Notes: generated from the letters alone by a model not told the origin. Counted from the stretch's first letter, positions 9,634-18,317 are shown. The stretch: DNA of 64,000 nt from CAVOKN01 sp963696505 (GCA_963696505.1 CAVOKN010000007.1:248001-312000); one strand, 5' to 3'. Translations and numbers: made by a program.

Positions 9634-10089
9634 TTACCAGCCGCCGCCGGGGAAGCCCCAGCCGTTGCCGTTGCCGCTGCTGTTGCCGTCGGCATTGCCG
9701 CCGAAGCTGAAGGTGCCGTTCATGCGGCCATTGCCGCGGCCCGAGCCGCGGCCCGAGCCATAGGAGTCGTTGTAGGGACCGTAACCCCCGCCGTAACCCG
9801 GGCCGCCCCAGGGGCCGCCACCATAGCCGGGGCCGCCAAAGCCGCCGTAGCCCGGACCGCCGCCATAGCCGCCGGGACCACCGTAGCCCGGACCGCCGCC
9901 GTAGCCGCCGGGACCGCCGTAGCCCGGACCGCCGCCATAGCCGCCGGGACCGCCGTAGCCCGGACCACCCATCGGCCCACCGGGGCCACCCATCGGGCCG
10001 CCGTACCCGGGACCGCCCTGTGCCAATGCGCTGCCGGCCAATGCACTCAGGGCGAAGGCGATTGCCACTTTTCGAAATGCTAATCTCAT
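9634..10089 (-). CDS. Glycine-rich secreted repeat protein
   Basis: A 151-residue protein starting MRLAFRKVAIAFALSALAGSALAQ, a clear signal peptide with an ALA-type cleavage site. The mature part is almost wholly Gly, Pro and Tyr in units such as GPGYGGPGGYGG, then a Ser/Asn-rich tail with GNGRMNGTFSFGG. The ATG at 10089 has a GGAGA ribosome site 7 bases upstream; longer upstream readings lack one and would bury the signal peptide. Glycine/tyrosine-rich exported proteins can be envelope or matrix components, but no function can be assigned from sequence. Three units are nearly identical at DNA level (9851-9958). Confidence 0.75.
   Translation of the reverse strand: MRLAFRKVAIAFALSALAGSALAQGGPGYGGPMGGPGGPMGGPGYGGPGGYGGGPGYGGPGGYGGGPGYGGPGGYGGGPGYGGFGGPGYGGGPWGGPGYGGGYGPYNDSYGSGRGSGRGNGRMNGTFSFGGNADGNSSGNGNGWGFPGGGW
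9851..9958. repeat. Three tandem 36-bp units in the glycine-rich gene
   Basis: CCCGGA recurs at 9851, 9887, 9923 and 9959, exactly 36 bases apart, and the intervening bases differ at only a few third positions. The period is 12 codons, so copy-number change would keep the frame. Confidence 0.9.
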
Positions 10090-10352
10090 TAACGTGTCTC
10101 CGAATATGAATAAAACTGGAACGAAAAAACTTCGATCGCAAGAACCCGGCCCACGACACTGTGCGAGGCAGGCCGAACATAGGCCAGGAGTCGAAGCCCT
10201 GCCACAACAGCCGCGGAAAGCACGCGTTTCTGGTGCCTGCCGCGGCCGAACTATCGTCTGCGCCGCGCACCTCGAGAACAGCCGCAAGCCGGCAGCGCAG
10301 ACCATCAAAGAATGAATATCCTGAAACCGCCCCGCTTTGCGTGGGGTGCGCC

Positions 10353-10997
10353 ATGAATGGCGGCCGCGGAAGACAGCTTGAAGGGCTGGAGAAGATCGGA
10401 CAAACTTCTTCGCGCATCATAGCCGCAGGGCTACCGGCGTCTGTGCGCGAACGCACATACCGATTACGCCGCGGCCCGGGAAGTGCGCCTGAAGGGGCGT
10501 CCCAGGGCAAGTTGGCGGAAGTGCTGCGCCCGTTGCCGCGGCTGGTACAGGCCGCGGGCGACGCGCTGGAGTTGCCCGCAAGCGTGCTCCAGGACGAGTT
10601 CAAACGCGGCAGCACGTTCCAGATCGCCCTTCTGCGCGACACCCAATCGCTGATCACCCGGATGCCGCAGACCGCGGTCTGCAACCAACTGCATTCGATC
10701 GACCAGCGGCTTTGCCGCTGTCTGCTCCTGAGTCACGACCGCACGCACGCCGACCAGATCGTCCTGGCCCAGGAGCTGATCGCCCGCAGGCTCGGCGTGC
10801 GGCGCGAGAAACTGGCCGTTGCGACCGGACGCCTACAGGCTGCTGACTTGATCCGCCAAGCGCTCGGGCGCATCGCCATCCTGGACCGGTCCGGTCTGGA
10901 GGCGCGCGTCTGCGAATGCTATGGCGTCGAGCGCCCCGATCGCACAGGCCTGCTGGGCAGAAGGCCCGCTCCCTCTAGAAGTCGCTTTGTGCGCTAG
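10353..10997 (+). pseudogene. Truncated Crp/Fnr-family regulator (lacks most of the sensor domain)
   Basis: From about base 10540 to the end, the translation aligns with the complete Crp/Fnr-like protein just downstream. LVQAAGDALELPASVLQDEF matches VVSIAGSATRMPIAALREEV, HSIDQRLCRCLLLSHDR matches HSVEQRFARWLLMTRDR, and ARRLGVRREKLAVATGRLQ matches the helix-turn-helix. The N-terminal cyclic-nucleotide-binding beta-barrel that precedes this region in the neighbour is missing and is replaced by about 60 residues with no recognisable similarity. It is therefore a 5'-truncated copy. A short DNA-binding-only product from the ATG at 10353 cannot be excluded. Confidence 0.65.
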
Positions 10998-11143
10998 GGC
11001 ACCGACGCTGGCGCTGCCCGTGGCGGATAGTGTCTGCCCGTGCACCGTCGGTGTCGCGTCGAGCGTTGCCGGCGTTCACGCTGCGGGCCGTTCTGTCTGC
11101 CGCCCGAGCATTGCGCGAGCGCAACCCCTGTCCTAGCCTGCCC

Positions 11144-11851
11144 ATGACGCCCCACGTTCCACGCCGTGCCCGAAGCCGGCTGCTGCGCAGCCTGCCCCAG
11201 TCGGACTACGAGCGACTCCAAACGACGTTCGAACCGGTGGCGCTGGACCTCGGCCAAGTCCTCTATCAACCAGGCCAATCGATACGTCATGTGCACTTTC
11301 CGGATGGCGGCGTGGTATCCCTCCTCGCGTCGGCGGACGAGCATTGCAGCCTGGAAGCGGGCATGGTGGGCAACGAGGGCATGGTAGGCATGCCGGCGCT
11401 GCTAGGCCTCGACCGCTGCGCCGGCAGCGCAGTGGTAAGCATCGCCGGCAGCGCCACGAGAATGCCGATTGCGGCATTGCGCGAGGAGGTCTCCCGCCAG
11501 GGCGCTCTGCGCCGCGTCCTGGACCTCTACACCCACGCCTTGCTGGTGCAACTGTCGCAGGGCGCGGCGTGCAACCGCTTCCACAGTGTCGAACAGCGCT
11601 TCGCCCGCTGGCTGCTGATGACCCGGGACCGCCTTCGATCGAGCGAGTTCCACATGACGCACGAATCGATGTCGCAGGCTCTGGGGGTGCGGCGTGAGGG
11701 CATCACGACGGTAGCCAGCCGGTTTCAGCGCACGGGCCTGATCAGCTACAGCCGCGGCCACGTCGCCATCATCGATGGCGCCCGAATCGAGGATGCGTCC
11801 TGCATCTGCTACCGCATCATCTGTGCCCAGTACGAGCGCATGCCTGGCTGA
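11144..11851 (+). CDS. Crp/Fnr-family transcriptional regulator
   Basis: A 235-residue regulator. Residues about 10-130 form the cyclic-nucleotide-binding-like beta-barrel (DLGQVLYQPGQSIRHVHFPDGGVVSLL, GNEGMVGMPALLG). A long dimer helix follows, then a winged helix-turn-helix (MTHESMSQALGVRREGITTVASRFQ). No Fnr-type N-terminal cysteine cluster is visible, so it is not an iron-sulphur oxygen sensor. This subfamily is common in soil and freshwater proteobacteria and its ligand is generally unknown. The ATG at 11144 was chosen because the barrel begins about 20 residues later; an in-frame start at 11030 adds residues unlike the family. A truncated relative lies just upstream. CRP-type palindromes elsewhere in the window are possible targets of this or another Crp-like protein. 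Confidence 0.88.
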   Translation: MTPHVPRRARSRLLRSLPQSDYERLQTTFEPVALDLGQVLYQPGQSIRHVHFPDGGVVSLLASADEHCSLEAGMVGNEGMVGMPALLGLDRCAGSAVVSIAGSATRMPIAALREEVSRQGALRRVLDLYTHALLVQLSQGAACNRFHSVEQRFARWLLMTRDRLRSSEFHMTHESMSQALGVRREGITTVASRFQRTGLISYSRGHVAIIDGARIEDASCICYRIICAQYERMPG

Positions 11852-11957
11852 GCGGCGCAATGCGCCCGCCCCACCGTGCCTTGCGAGCTTGCCTGGATCT
11901 ACGGGACTAACATGGCCCTTTATCGTAATCGGCTGGCTGCCATCCTTGGAGCGCCGT

Positions 11958-12006
11958 AGGGTGCGCCGTGCGCACCATTGCTGGTCTGGTGCGCACGGCG
12001 CACCCT
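11958..12006. repeat. Perfect 20-bp inverted repeat (REP-like element)
   Basis: AGGGTGCGCCGTGCGCACCA at 11958-11977 is exactly complementary to 11987-12006, with a 9-base loop. Single arms of the same element recur at about 30378, 31692, 34976, 39431, 51313 and 51365, always outside intact genes. Here it lies between the Crp-like gene and the end of acnB and may also act as a transcription barrier. Confidence 0.85.
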
Positions 12007-12020
12007 GCGAAAGGCGAATG

Positions 12021-12067
12021 TTTGCGGGTCCTCCCGCAAAGCAAGACGGCCCGCCGAAGCGGGCCGT
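12021..12067 (-). terminator. Double hairpin terminator after acnB
   Basis: Two perfect stems lie 26-72 bases beyond the acnB stop. ACGGCCCGC/GCGGGCCGT (12046-12067) has the stable UUCG loop on the minus strand and is followed by CTTGCTTT. TTTGCGGG/CCCGCAAA lies at 12021-12040. Probably the end of the acnB transcript, possibly bidirectional. Confidence 0.65.
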
Positions 12068-12092
12068 TTGGCTCGATGGTCTGCCGTAAGCC

Positions 12093-14690
12093 TCAGACGG
12101 TCACGGTATCCGCCACGTCCTTGAAGTCGGCGATCTGGTCGAAGTTCATGTAGCGGTAGATGTCCGCCGCCTTGGCGTTGACCACGTTCACCTGCTCCAG
12201 GTACTGCGCCACCGTCGGGATCTTGCCCATAAGCGCGCACACCGCGGCGAGCTCCGCCGAGCCGAGATAGACGCGGGTGTCGATGCCCAGGCGGTTGGGG
12301 AAGTTGCGGGTGGAGGTGGACATCGCCGTGCTGCCCTTGCGGATCTGCGCCTGGTTGCCCATGCACAGCGAGCAACCGGGCATTTCCATGCGCGCGCCGG
12401 TGCGCCCGAGGATGCCGTAGTAGCCCTCTTCGGTCAGCACGTACTGGTCCATCTTGGTGGGCGGGGCGATCCACAGGCGGGTCGGGAGGTCTGACTTGCC
12501 GTCGAGCACCCGGCCTGCGGCGCGGAAGTGGCCGATGTTGGTCATGCACGAGCCGATGAACACCTCGTCGATCTTGTCGCCGGCGACATCGGACAGCAGC
12601 TTGACGTCGTCCGGATCGTTGGGGCAGGCGACGATCGGTTCCTTGACGTCGGCCAGGTCGATCTCGATGACAGCGGCGTAGTTCGCGTCGGCGTCGCCCT
12701 TGAGCAGGTTCGGGTTGGCGATCCACGCCTCCATGGCGCGGATGCGCCGCTCCAGCGCGCGGCGATCCTGGTAGCCGTTGGCGATCATCCACTTCATGAG
12801 CACGATGTTGGAGCGCATGTACTCGATGATCGGCTCCTTGTTCAGATGCACCGTGCATCCCGCCGCGGAGCGCTCGGCCGACGCATCCGAAAGCTCGAAG
12901 GCCTGTTCCACCTTGAGTTCGGGCAGTCCTTCGATTTCCAGGATGCGGCCTGAGAAGAGGTTTTTCTTGCCTTTCTTCTCGACGGTGAGCAGGCCCTGCT
13001 TGATGGCGTAGTAGGGGATGGCGTTCACCAGGTCGCGCAGCGTTATGCCGCGCTCTTGACAATCCTCCATCTTGCCCTTGAAGCGCACCAGCACCGACTC
13101 GGGCATGTCCAGCGGCATGACGCCGGTGGCGGCGGCGAAGGCCACCAGGCCGGAGCCCGCCGGGAAAGAAATGCCGATCGGGAAGCGGGTGTGGGAGTCG
13201 CCGCCGGTGCCGACGGTGTCGGGCAGCAACAGGCGGTTGAGCCAGGAGTGGATCACGCCGTCACCGGGGCGCAGCGCCACGCCGCCGCGGGTGGAAATGA
13301 AGGCGGGCAGTTCGTGGTGTGTCCTGACGTCCACCGGCTTGGGGTAGGGGGCGGTGTGGCAGAAGGACTGCATCACCATGTCGGCGGAGAAGCCGAGGCA
13401 GGCCAGATCCTTCAACTCGTCGCGGGTCATGGGGCCGGTGGTGTCCTGGGAGCCGACGGTGGTCATCCTCGGCTCGCAGTAGGTGCCGGGACGGACCCCC
13501 TTTCCTTCGGGCAGGCCGCAGGCGCGGCCGACCATCTTCTGCGCCAGCGAGTAGCCCTTGCCGGTTTCGGCGGGGTCGTGGGGCAGGCGGAACAGGGTGG
13601 ACGGCGGCAGGCCCAGGGTTTCGCGCGCCTTGGAGGTCAGCCCGCGGCCGATGATCAGCGGGATGCGGCCGCCGGCGCGCACTTCGTCGAAAATGACTTC
13701 GGACTTGACCTTGAACTCGGCGACGATGCTTCCGTTCTTCATTGCCTTGCCGTCGTAGGGACGCAGTTCCACCACGTCGCCCATGTCCATCTTCGACACG
13801 TCGAGTTCGATCGGCAGGGCGCCGGCGTCTTCCATGGTGTTGTAGAAGATGGGGGCGATCTTGCTGCCCAGGCACACGCCGCCGAAGCGCTTGTTGGGGA
13901 CGAAGGGGATGTCCTCGCCGGTGAACCACAGCACCGAGTTGGTGGCGGACTTGCGCGAGGAGCCGGTGCCGACCACGTCGCCGACGTAGGCCACCAGGTG
14001 ACCCTTGGCCTTGAGGGCGTCGATCTGCCCGATCGGTCCGACCTTGCCGGCGGAGTCGGGCTCGATGCCGGGGCGTGCGTTTTTCAGCATGGCAAGCGCA
14101 TGGAGCGGGATGTCGGGCCGGCTCCAGGCGTCGGGGGCGGGTGAGAGATCGTCGGTGTTGGTCTCGCCGGCCACCTTGAAGATGGTGACGGTGAGGGACT
14201 GCGGCACTTCCGGGCGCGAGGTGAACCACTCTGCGTCGGCCCAGGACTGCATCACCGACTTGGCATTTCCATTGCCTGCTTTGGCAAGTTCGGCCACGTC
14301 GTGGAAGTAGTCGAACATCAGCAGCGTTTTCTTCAGCCCCGCCGCGGCGGCGGCGCCGCAGGCGGAGTCCTTCAGCAGCTCGATCAACGGCTTGACGTTG
14401 TAGCCACCGAGCATGGTGCCGAGCAGTTCCGTCGCCTTCTCGCGGGAGATGAGGGCGCAGCTCTCCGAACCGCGGGCGAGCTTGGCCAGGAATTCGGCCT
14501 TGACGCGGGCGGCGTCATCGACGCCGGCGGGCACGCGCTGGCTCAGCAGTTCGAGCAGCGCCGCCTCCTCGCCTGCGGGCGGGTTCTTGAGCAGCGCCAC
14601 CAGCTCGGTGGTCTGCTGGGCGGTCAGCGGCAGGGGCGGAATGCCGAGGGCGGCGCGCTCGGCAACGTGTTGGCGATAGGCTTCGAGCAT
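12093..14690 (-). CDS. acnB: Aconitate hydratase B
   Basis: AcnB isomerises citrate to isocitrate in the TCA cycle using a labile 4Fe-4S cluster. The 865-residue product matches the AcnB (not AcnA) length. It starts MLEAYRQHVAERAALGIPPL, the usual AcnB N terminus with the HEAT-like domain, and carries GTGGDSHTRFPIGISFPAG and the cluster-ligand segment GCSLCMGNQAQI near the C terminus, with an upstream Cys in GSCMTNIGHFRAAG. It is read leftward after a DUF3617 gene, a CitE-like gene and mdh. The 55-base gap to the DUF3617 stop is compatible with one transcript, but I did not identify a promoter. Confidence 0.97.
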   Translation of the reverse strand: MLEAYRQHVAERAALGIPPLPLTAQQTTELVALLKNPPAGEEAALLELLSQRVPAGVDDAARVKAEFLAKLARGSESCALISREKATELLGTMLGGYNVKPLIELLKDSACGAAAAAGLKKTLLMFDYFHDVAELAKAGNGNAKSVMQSWADAEWFTSRPEVPQSLTVTIFKVAGETNTDDLSPAPDAWSRPDIPLHALAMLKNARPGIEPDSAGKVGPIGQIDALKAKGHLVAYVGDVVGTGSSRKSATNSVLWFTGEDIPFVPNKRFGGVCLGSKIAPIFYNTMEDAGALPIELDVSKMDMGDVVELRPYDGKAMKNGSIVAEFKVKSEVIFDEVRAGGRIPLIIGRGLTSKARETLGLPPSTLFRLPHDPAETGKGYSLAQKMVGRACGLPEGKGVRPGTYCEPRMTTVGSQDTTGPMTRDELKDLACLGFSADMVMQSFCHTAPYPKPVDVRTHHELPAFISTRGGVALRPGDGVIHSWLNRLLLPDTVGTGGDSHTRFPIGISFPAGSGLVAFAAATGVMPLDMPESVLVRFKGKMEDCQERGITLRDLVNAIPYYAIKQGLLTVEKKGKKNLFSGRILEIEGLPELKVEQAFELSDASAERSAAGCTVHLNKEPIIEYMRSNIVLMKWMIANGYQDRRALERRIRAMEAWIANPNLLKGDADANYAAVIEIDLADVKEPIVACPNDPDDVKLLSDVAGDKIDEVFIGSCMTNIGHFRAAGRVLDGKSDLPTRLWIAPPTKMDQYVLTEEGYYGILGRTGARMEMPGCSLCMGNQAQIRKGSTAMSTSTRNFPNRLGIDTRVYLGSAELAAVCALMGKIPTVAQYLEQVNVVNAKAADIYRYMNFDQIADFKDVADTVTV

Positions 14691-14745
14691 GGCGGTATTG
14701 GCGTCCGGGTTGGAAAGGGTATCGGGGTCGGGGGTACGGGCGGCG

Positions 14746-15276
14746 CTACTTGGGCGCGTCCAGCTTGCTCGGGTCGATCTTCTGGCCGCTGGGCAGGATC
14801 ACCTCGCCGGGCTTCATGCCGGCGGGACAGGCGCCGAGGTAGCGCGCGTCCATGGCCATGCGCGAACTGGACATGCCCTGGATCTGCGGCTGGTAGGTGG
14901 CCTTCATCTCGGCCTTGTAGGCGGAGTCGAACTTGCCGCTGAACACGCCGTCGGTGGTCATGGTGATGCCCTGCTCCTTGCATACGGAATGAACGAGCCA
15001 GCGCTCGCCGTCGCGCTTGATCTCGCTCTTGGAGCAGTTCTTCTTGGCCTCGGCGTCGGCGGTCTGCTGGGTCATGTCGTCGGTCTTCTCGTCCACGCAC
15101 ACCTTCATCGGGCCCTGCTGCATGTTGGTCGGCATGTCGGGCATCGAGGTCTTGATTTCCCACAGGCCGGACTTGCGCTTGGGCAGATCGAGAGCCAGCG
15201 CGGCAGCGGACATGCCGGCGCCGATCAGCGAGGTCAGTGCCAGCAGGGCCAGGCGGGCGCTTGCGGTTTGCATCAT
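14746..15276 (-). CDS. DUF3617 family secreted protein
   Basis: A 176-residue protein with a signal peptide (MMQTASARLALLALTSLIGAG... ending ALALDLP) followed by the DUF3617 opening KSGLWEIKTSMPDMP, then MTTDGVFSGKFDSAYKAEM. Two conserved cysteines (KVCVDEKTDD and KKNCSKSEIK) are visible. The family is periplasmic and of unknown function. The ATG at 15276 overlaps the upstream gene's TGA (ATGA) and has an AGGAG ribosome site, which fixes the start and suggests translational coupling with the CitE-like gene. Confidence 0.85.
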   Translation of the reverse strand: MMQTASARLALLALTSLIGAGMSAAALALDLPKRKSGLWEIKTSMPDMPTNMQQGPMKVCVDEKTDDMTQQTADAEAKKNCSKSEIKRDGERWLVHSVCKEQGITMTTDGVFSGKFDSAYKAEMKATYQPQIQGMSSSRMAMDARYLGACPAGMKPGEVILPSGQKIDPSKLDAPK

Positions 15277-16301
15277 GGAGACTCCTTTGGTTGGCGTGAT
15301 GTGTGTTGCGGCGCGAAGAAGGTGGCGCCGGACTCCTGTGGCAGTTCGACGCCGGTCACGTGGGCGCGCTGCAGCAGTTCCCAATAGTAGCGGTAGGAGG
15401 CGCGGTCATGCAGCCGGCCCTGGTGGCGTATCGGTCCCCAGGCGGCGGCCTGCGCCGCGAGCAGGATGTCGCAGGCATGACGTACCTCGCCGAAGTCGGG
15501 CTGCATGGCGGCGACGATGGGGCGGATCTGGTCGGGGTGGATGCTCCACATGCGCAGGAAGCCGAACTCGCGGCGCGCGCGGCGCGCGTCCAAGCCCACG
15601 ACATCGGCATCGTGCAGCTCGGTGGTGACGTTGTGCGCGGGGACCACGCCGGCGGCCAGCGCCGCGGCGACGATCTCGCACTTGGCGCGCACCACCAGCG
15701 GATGCTGGAACTGGCCGGGGCTGCGCATCGCCTCGGCGGGGATGGCGCCGTGGTGGGCGCTGACGAAATCCATCAGCCCGAAGTCCACGCATTCAACCTG
15801 GGGATGGGAGGCGATGGCATAGGCTTCGCGCAGCGCGCCGTGGGTCTCGATCAGGACGTGCAGCGGAATCGGGCGAGTCAGTCCGTGGCGGGCGGCGGCC
15901 TGGTTGAGCGCGAAAGTCAGTGTCTGGAGATCGGCTATGCCCGCGGCCTTGGGCAGTGTGAGGAAGGCGAGCCGCTGGCCGGCGCCGGCGAGGATGATTT
16001 CGAGATCGTCGCGCCAGTGGGGATGCTGCAGATCGTGGATGCGCGCGCCGACCCGGCCGTGGGCGTTGTCTGCACCCGCGATCAGTTCGGCGACCATCGC
16101 GGCGTGCTCGCGCTCCCCTCCGGCGGGGGCGCCGTCCTCGCAGTCGCAGGTGAGGTCGAACACCGGGCCGAGTTCGCGCTGGAGCGCCAGCGACTTGCGG
16201 ATCAGCTTCTCGCTGCCGCAGTAGTGGTCGCAGGCGGGTAGCGCGGGAAAGGGACGCTCGCCGGCGAAGAGGACTTCACTTGGGTGCAGGGGCGCGCTCA
16301 T
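15273..16301 (-). CDS. CitE-like CoA ester lyase (HpcH/HpaI aldolase family)
   Basis: A 342-residue protein of the CitE/malyl-CoA lyase-like branch of the HpcH/HpaI TIM-barrel family. Visible landmarks are the metal-site region DLTCDCEDGAPAG, an Arg in GRVGARIHDLQHPHW, the Glu of LHVLIETHGALREAY, FGLMDFVSAHHG and the C-terminal MWSIHPDQIRPIV. These enzymes cleave or form CoA thioesters of 3-hydroxy acids with Mg2+. The exact substrate cannot be read from sequence. Placement between mdh and acnB suggests a malyl- or citramalyl-CoA type reaction (inference). I chose MSAPLHPSEVLF at 16301; an in-frame ATG at 16325 lies inside a palindromic repeat and adds eight residues. Confidence 0.85.
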   Translation of the reverse strand: MSAPLHPSEVLFAGERPFPALPACDHYCGSEKLIRKSLALQRELGPVFDLTCDCEDGAPAGGEREHAAMVAELIAGADNAHGRVGARIHDLQHPHWRDDLEIILAGAGQRLAFLTLPKAAGIADLQTLTFALNQAAARHGLTRPIPLHVLIETHGALREAYAIASHPQVECVDFGLMDFVSAHHGAIPAEAMRSPGQFQHPLVVRAKCEIVAAALAAGVVPAHNVTTELHDADVVGLDARRARREFGFLRMWSIHPDQIRPIVAAMQPDFGEVRHACDILLAAQAAAWGPIRHQGRLHDRASYRYYWELLQRAHVTGVELPQESGATFFAPQHTSRQPKESP

Positions 16302-16320
16302 CAGGTTCGGCAAATTCGCC

Positions 16321-16366
16321 AGCATGCCCCCACCCCAGCCCTCCCGCGCTCGGGGGGAGGGAGAGG
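16321..16366. repeat. C-rich palindromic intergenic repeat
   Basis: CCCCCACCCCAGCCCTCCCG followed by a G-rich complement (CGGGGGGAGGGAGAGGG) can form a hairpin. Related sequences occur at 29157-29235, 46439-46475 and 61570-61740, always between genes. It lies between mdh and the CitE-like gene on the leftward transcript. Confidence 0.7.
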
Positions 16367-16401
16367 GCGTGTCATGCCTTGGGAATGGGCGGGCGCAGCG
16401 C

Positions 16402-17391
16402 TCAGCCGAGCAGCGCCCTGACGCCGTCCTGCTCTTCGGTGAGTTCCTTCAGCGTGCCGTTCATCTTCTCGCGGGAGAAGGCGTCGATCTCCAGGCCGGT
16501 GACGCGTTGGTACTTGCCGGGAGTGCAGATCACTGGCACGCCATAGAGCACGTCTTCGGGGATGCCATAGCTGCCGTCCGACGGGATGCCCATCGTGACC
16601 CACTTGCCGTTGCTGCCCAGCGCCCAATCGTGCATGTGGTCGATGGCGGCGTTGGCGGCAGAGGCAGCGGAGGACAGGCCGCGCGCTTCGATGATGGCGG
16701 CGCCGCGCTTTCCGACCTTCGGAATGTAGTCGTTCTTGTACCAGGCTTCGTCATTCACCAGGGCCGGCGCCGCCTTGCCGGCGACGGTGGCGAAGCGGAT
16801 GTCCGGGTACATCGTCGGGGAGTGGTTGCCCCACACCACCATCTTCTCGACGGCGTCCACCGGGTTGCCGGTGCGGGCGGCGAGTTGCGACATGGCGCGG
16901 TTGTGGTCGAGGCGCATCATCGAGGTGAAGTTGGTCTTGGGCAGGTCGGGTGCCGACTTCATGGCGATGTAGCCATTGGTGTTGGCCGGGTTGCCGACGA
17001 CGATGACGCGCACGTCGCGCGAGGCGGCGTCGTTCAGGGCGCGGCCCTGCTCGATGAAGATCTTGGCATTCTCGGCCAGCAGATCCTTGCGCTCCATGCC
17101 CGGACCGCGCGGCTTGGCGCCCACCAGCAGGGCGTAGTCGGCATCCTTGAAGGCCAGCTTCGGGTCGCCGGTGCCCACCATGCCCGCGAGCAGCGGGAAG
17201 GCGCAGTCTTCCAGTTCCATCATCACGCCCTTGAGCGCCTGCTGCGGCTTGTCCATCGGTAGTTCGAGCATCTGCAGGATGACGGGCTGGTCCTTGCCCA
17301 GCATTTCGCCGCTGGCGATACGGAACAGCAGGGCATAGCCGATCTGACCGGCGGCACCGGTGACTGCGACACGGACGGGGGCTTTGGCCAT
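16402..17391 (-). CDS. mdh: Malate dehydrogenase
   Basis: NAD-dependent malate dehydrogenase, converting malate to oxaloacetate in the TCA cycle. The 329-residue product opens MAKAPVRVAVTGAAGQIGYALLFRIASGEMLG, the Rossmann glycine motif of the cytosolic-type Mdh common in betaproteobacteria. It carries the substrate arginines in GAKPRGPGMERKDLL and MMRLDHNRA, and the catalytic His in VVWGNHSPTMYPD. An AGGAG ribosome site lies upstream. It is divergent from a GntR regulator and shares with it a 181-base region containing a 52-bp nested dyad, so it is probably controlled by that regulator. Confidence 0.97.
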   Translation of the reverse strand: MAKAPVRVAVTGAAGQIGYALLFRIASGEMLGKDQPVILQMLELPMDKPQQALKGVMMELEDCAFPLLAGMVGTGDPKLAFKDADYALLVGAKPRGPGMERKDLLAENAKIFIEQGRALNDAASRDVRVIVVGNPANTNGYIAMKSAPDLPKTNFTSMMRLDHNRAMSQLAARTGNPVDAVEKMVVWGNHSPTMYPDIRFATVAGKAAPALVNDEAWYKNDYIPKVGKRGAAIIEARGLSSAASAANAAIDHMHDWALGSNGKWVTMGIPSDGSYGIPEDVLYGVPVICTPGKYQRVTGLEIDAFSREKMNGTLKELTEEQDGVRALLG

Positions 17392-17491
17392 CGATTTCTC
17401 CTCGATTCAGGTTTTGGGGGCTTGAACTTGCGCCAGCCGCAGGGTTTCGGCCGGCGATGCTGCGGGGCATCCTAGAAAAATAACCCGCCCC

Positions 17492-17543
17492 TGTCAATAG
17501 GCTATCTATTATCTTATATAAGACATCAGATAGCCTATAGACA
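17492..17543. promoter_or_regulatory. Nested dyad operator between mdh and gntR
   Basis: Three inverted repeats share one centre (17517.5): TCTTATATAAGA at 17512-17523, ATAGGCTATCT at 17497-17507 with its exact complement AGATAGCCTAT at 17528-17538, and TGTC/GACA at 17492-17495 and 17540-17543. It sits in the most A+T-rich part of the mdh-gntR divergent region, 30-80 bases upstream of the gntR start. A GntR-family dimer or pair of dimers is the obvious candidate ligand (inference). Confidence 0.8.
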
Positions 17544-17572
17544 CTAAAAAAAATCTATGCTTCAATTCACCC

Positions 17573-18301
17573 ATGGCTCAGGAGTCCCCCACCTTCACTC
17601 CCCTCTATCGCCAGATCAAGACGCTGATCACTCAAGGTCTTGTGAGCGGCGAGTGGCGTCCCGGCGAGGCCATCCCCAGCGAAACGGAACTGGCGCAGCG
17701 CTACAACGTGAGCCAGGGGACGGTGCGCAAGGCGGTGGACGAGATGGCGTCCGAGAATCTCCTGGTCCGCCGCCAGGGCAAGGGCACCTACGTTGCTTCG
17801 CACAACGATCCGCGCGCCCTGTTCCGTTTCCTGCGTCTGGTCCCCCTTTCCGGCGAACTGAGCCACCCGGTCAGCGTGCCCATGGAGTGCTGGCGCGCCA
17901 AGTCCGGGCAGGAAGTGTCGCGGGTGCTGTGCATCGAACCGGGTGCGCCGGTCATCATCCTGCGCCGCCTGCTCAAGTTCTCCGGCAAGCCGGTGGTGGT
18001 GGACGAGATCTATCTGCCCGGCGACATCTTCTCCGGGCTCAGCCTTGAGATGCTCCAGGATTACCAGGGCTCCATGTACGGCCTGTTCGAATCGCGTTTC
18101 GGCGTTCGCATGATCCGCGCCGAGGAAAAACTCCGTGCCGTGGCGGCCGACCGTGCCAGCGCGGAACTGCTTGGCGTGGCCGAAGGCAGTCCGCTGCTGT
18201 CCGTGGAACGGGTCACCTTCACCTACGGCGATCGCCCGGTCGAGTGGCGTCGGGGGCTCTATTGCACGGCTGAGCATTACTATCTCAACGAATTGAGCTG
18301 A
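17573..18301 (+). CDS. GntR/HutC-family transcriptional regulator
   Basis: A 242-residue regulator with an N-terminal GntR winged helix (PLYRQIKTLITQGLVSGEW; AIPSETELAQRYNVSQGTVRKAVDEM, about residues 11-75) and a C-terminal UTRA ligand domain (about residues 95-240, with RRLLKFSGKPVVVDEIYLPG and VERVTFTYGDRPVEWRRGLY). It is divergent from mdh and directly upstream of sdhCDAB, and the region between holds a large dyad. It is therefore likely to control the TCA genes on both sides, responding to a small carboxylate or similar ligand that I cannot name. Confidence 0.9.
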   Translation: MAQESPTFTPLYRQIKTLITQGLVSGEWRPGEAIPSETELAQRYNVSQGTVRKAVDEMASENLLVRRQGKGTYVASHNDPRALFRFLRLVPLSGELSHPVSVPMECWRAKSGQEVSRVLCIEPGAPVIILRRLLKFSGKPVVVDEIYLPGDIFSGLSLEMLQDYQGSMYGLFESRFGVRMIRAEEKLRAVAADRASAELLGVAEGSPLLSVERVTFTYGDRPVEWRRGLYCTAEHYYLNELS

Positions 18302-18317
18302 TGGACAGATAAACAAA

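Noticed and set aside
9851..9958. CRISPR-like 36-bp period
   Set aside because: Adjacent units have no spacers, and the repeat encodes a 12-residue in-frame protein motif.
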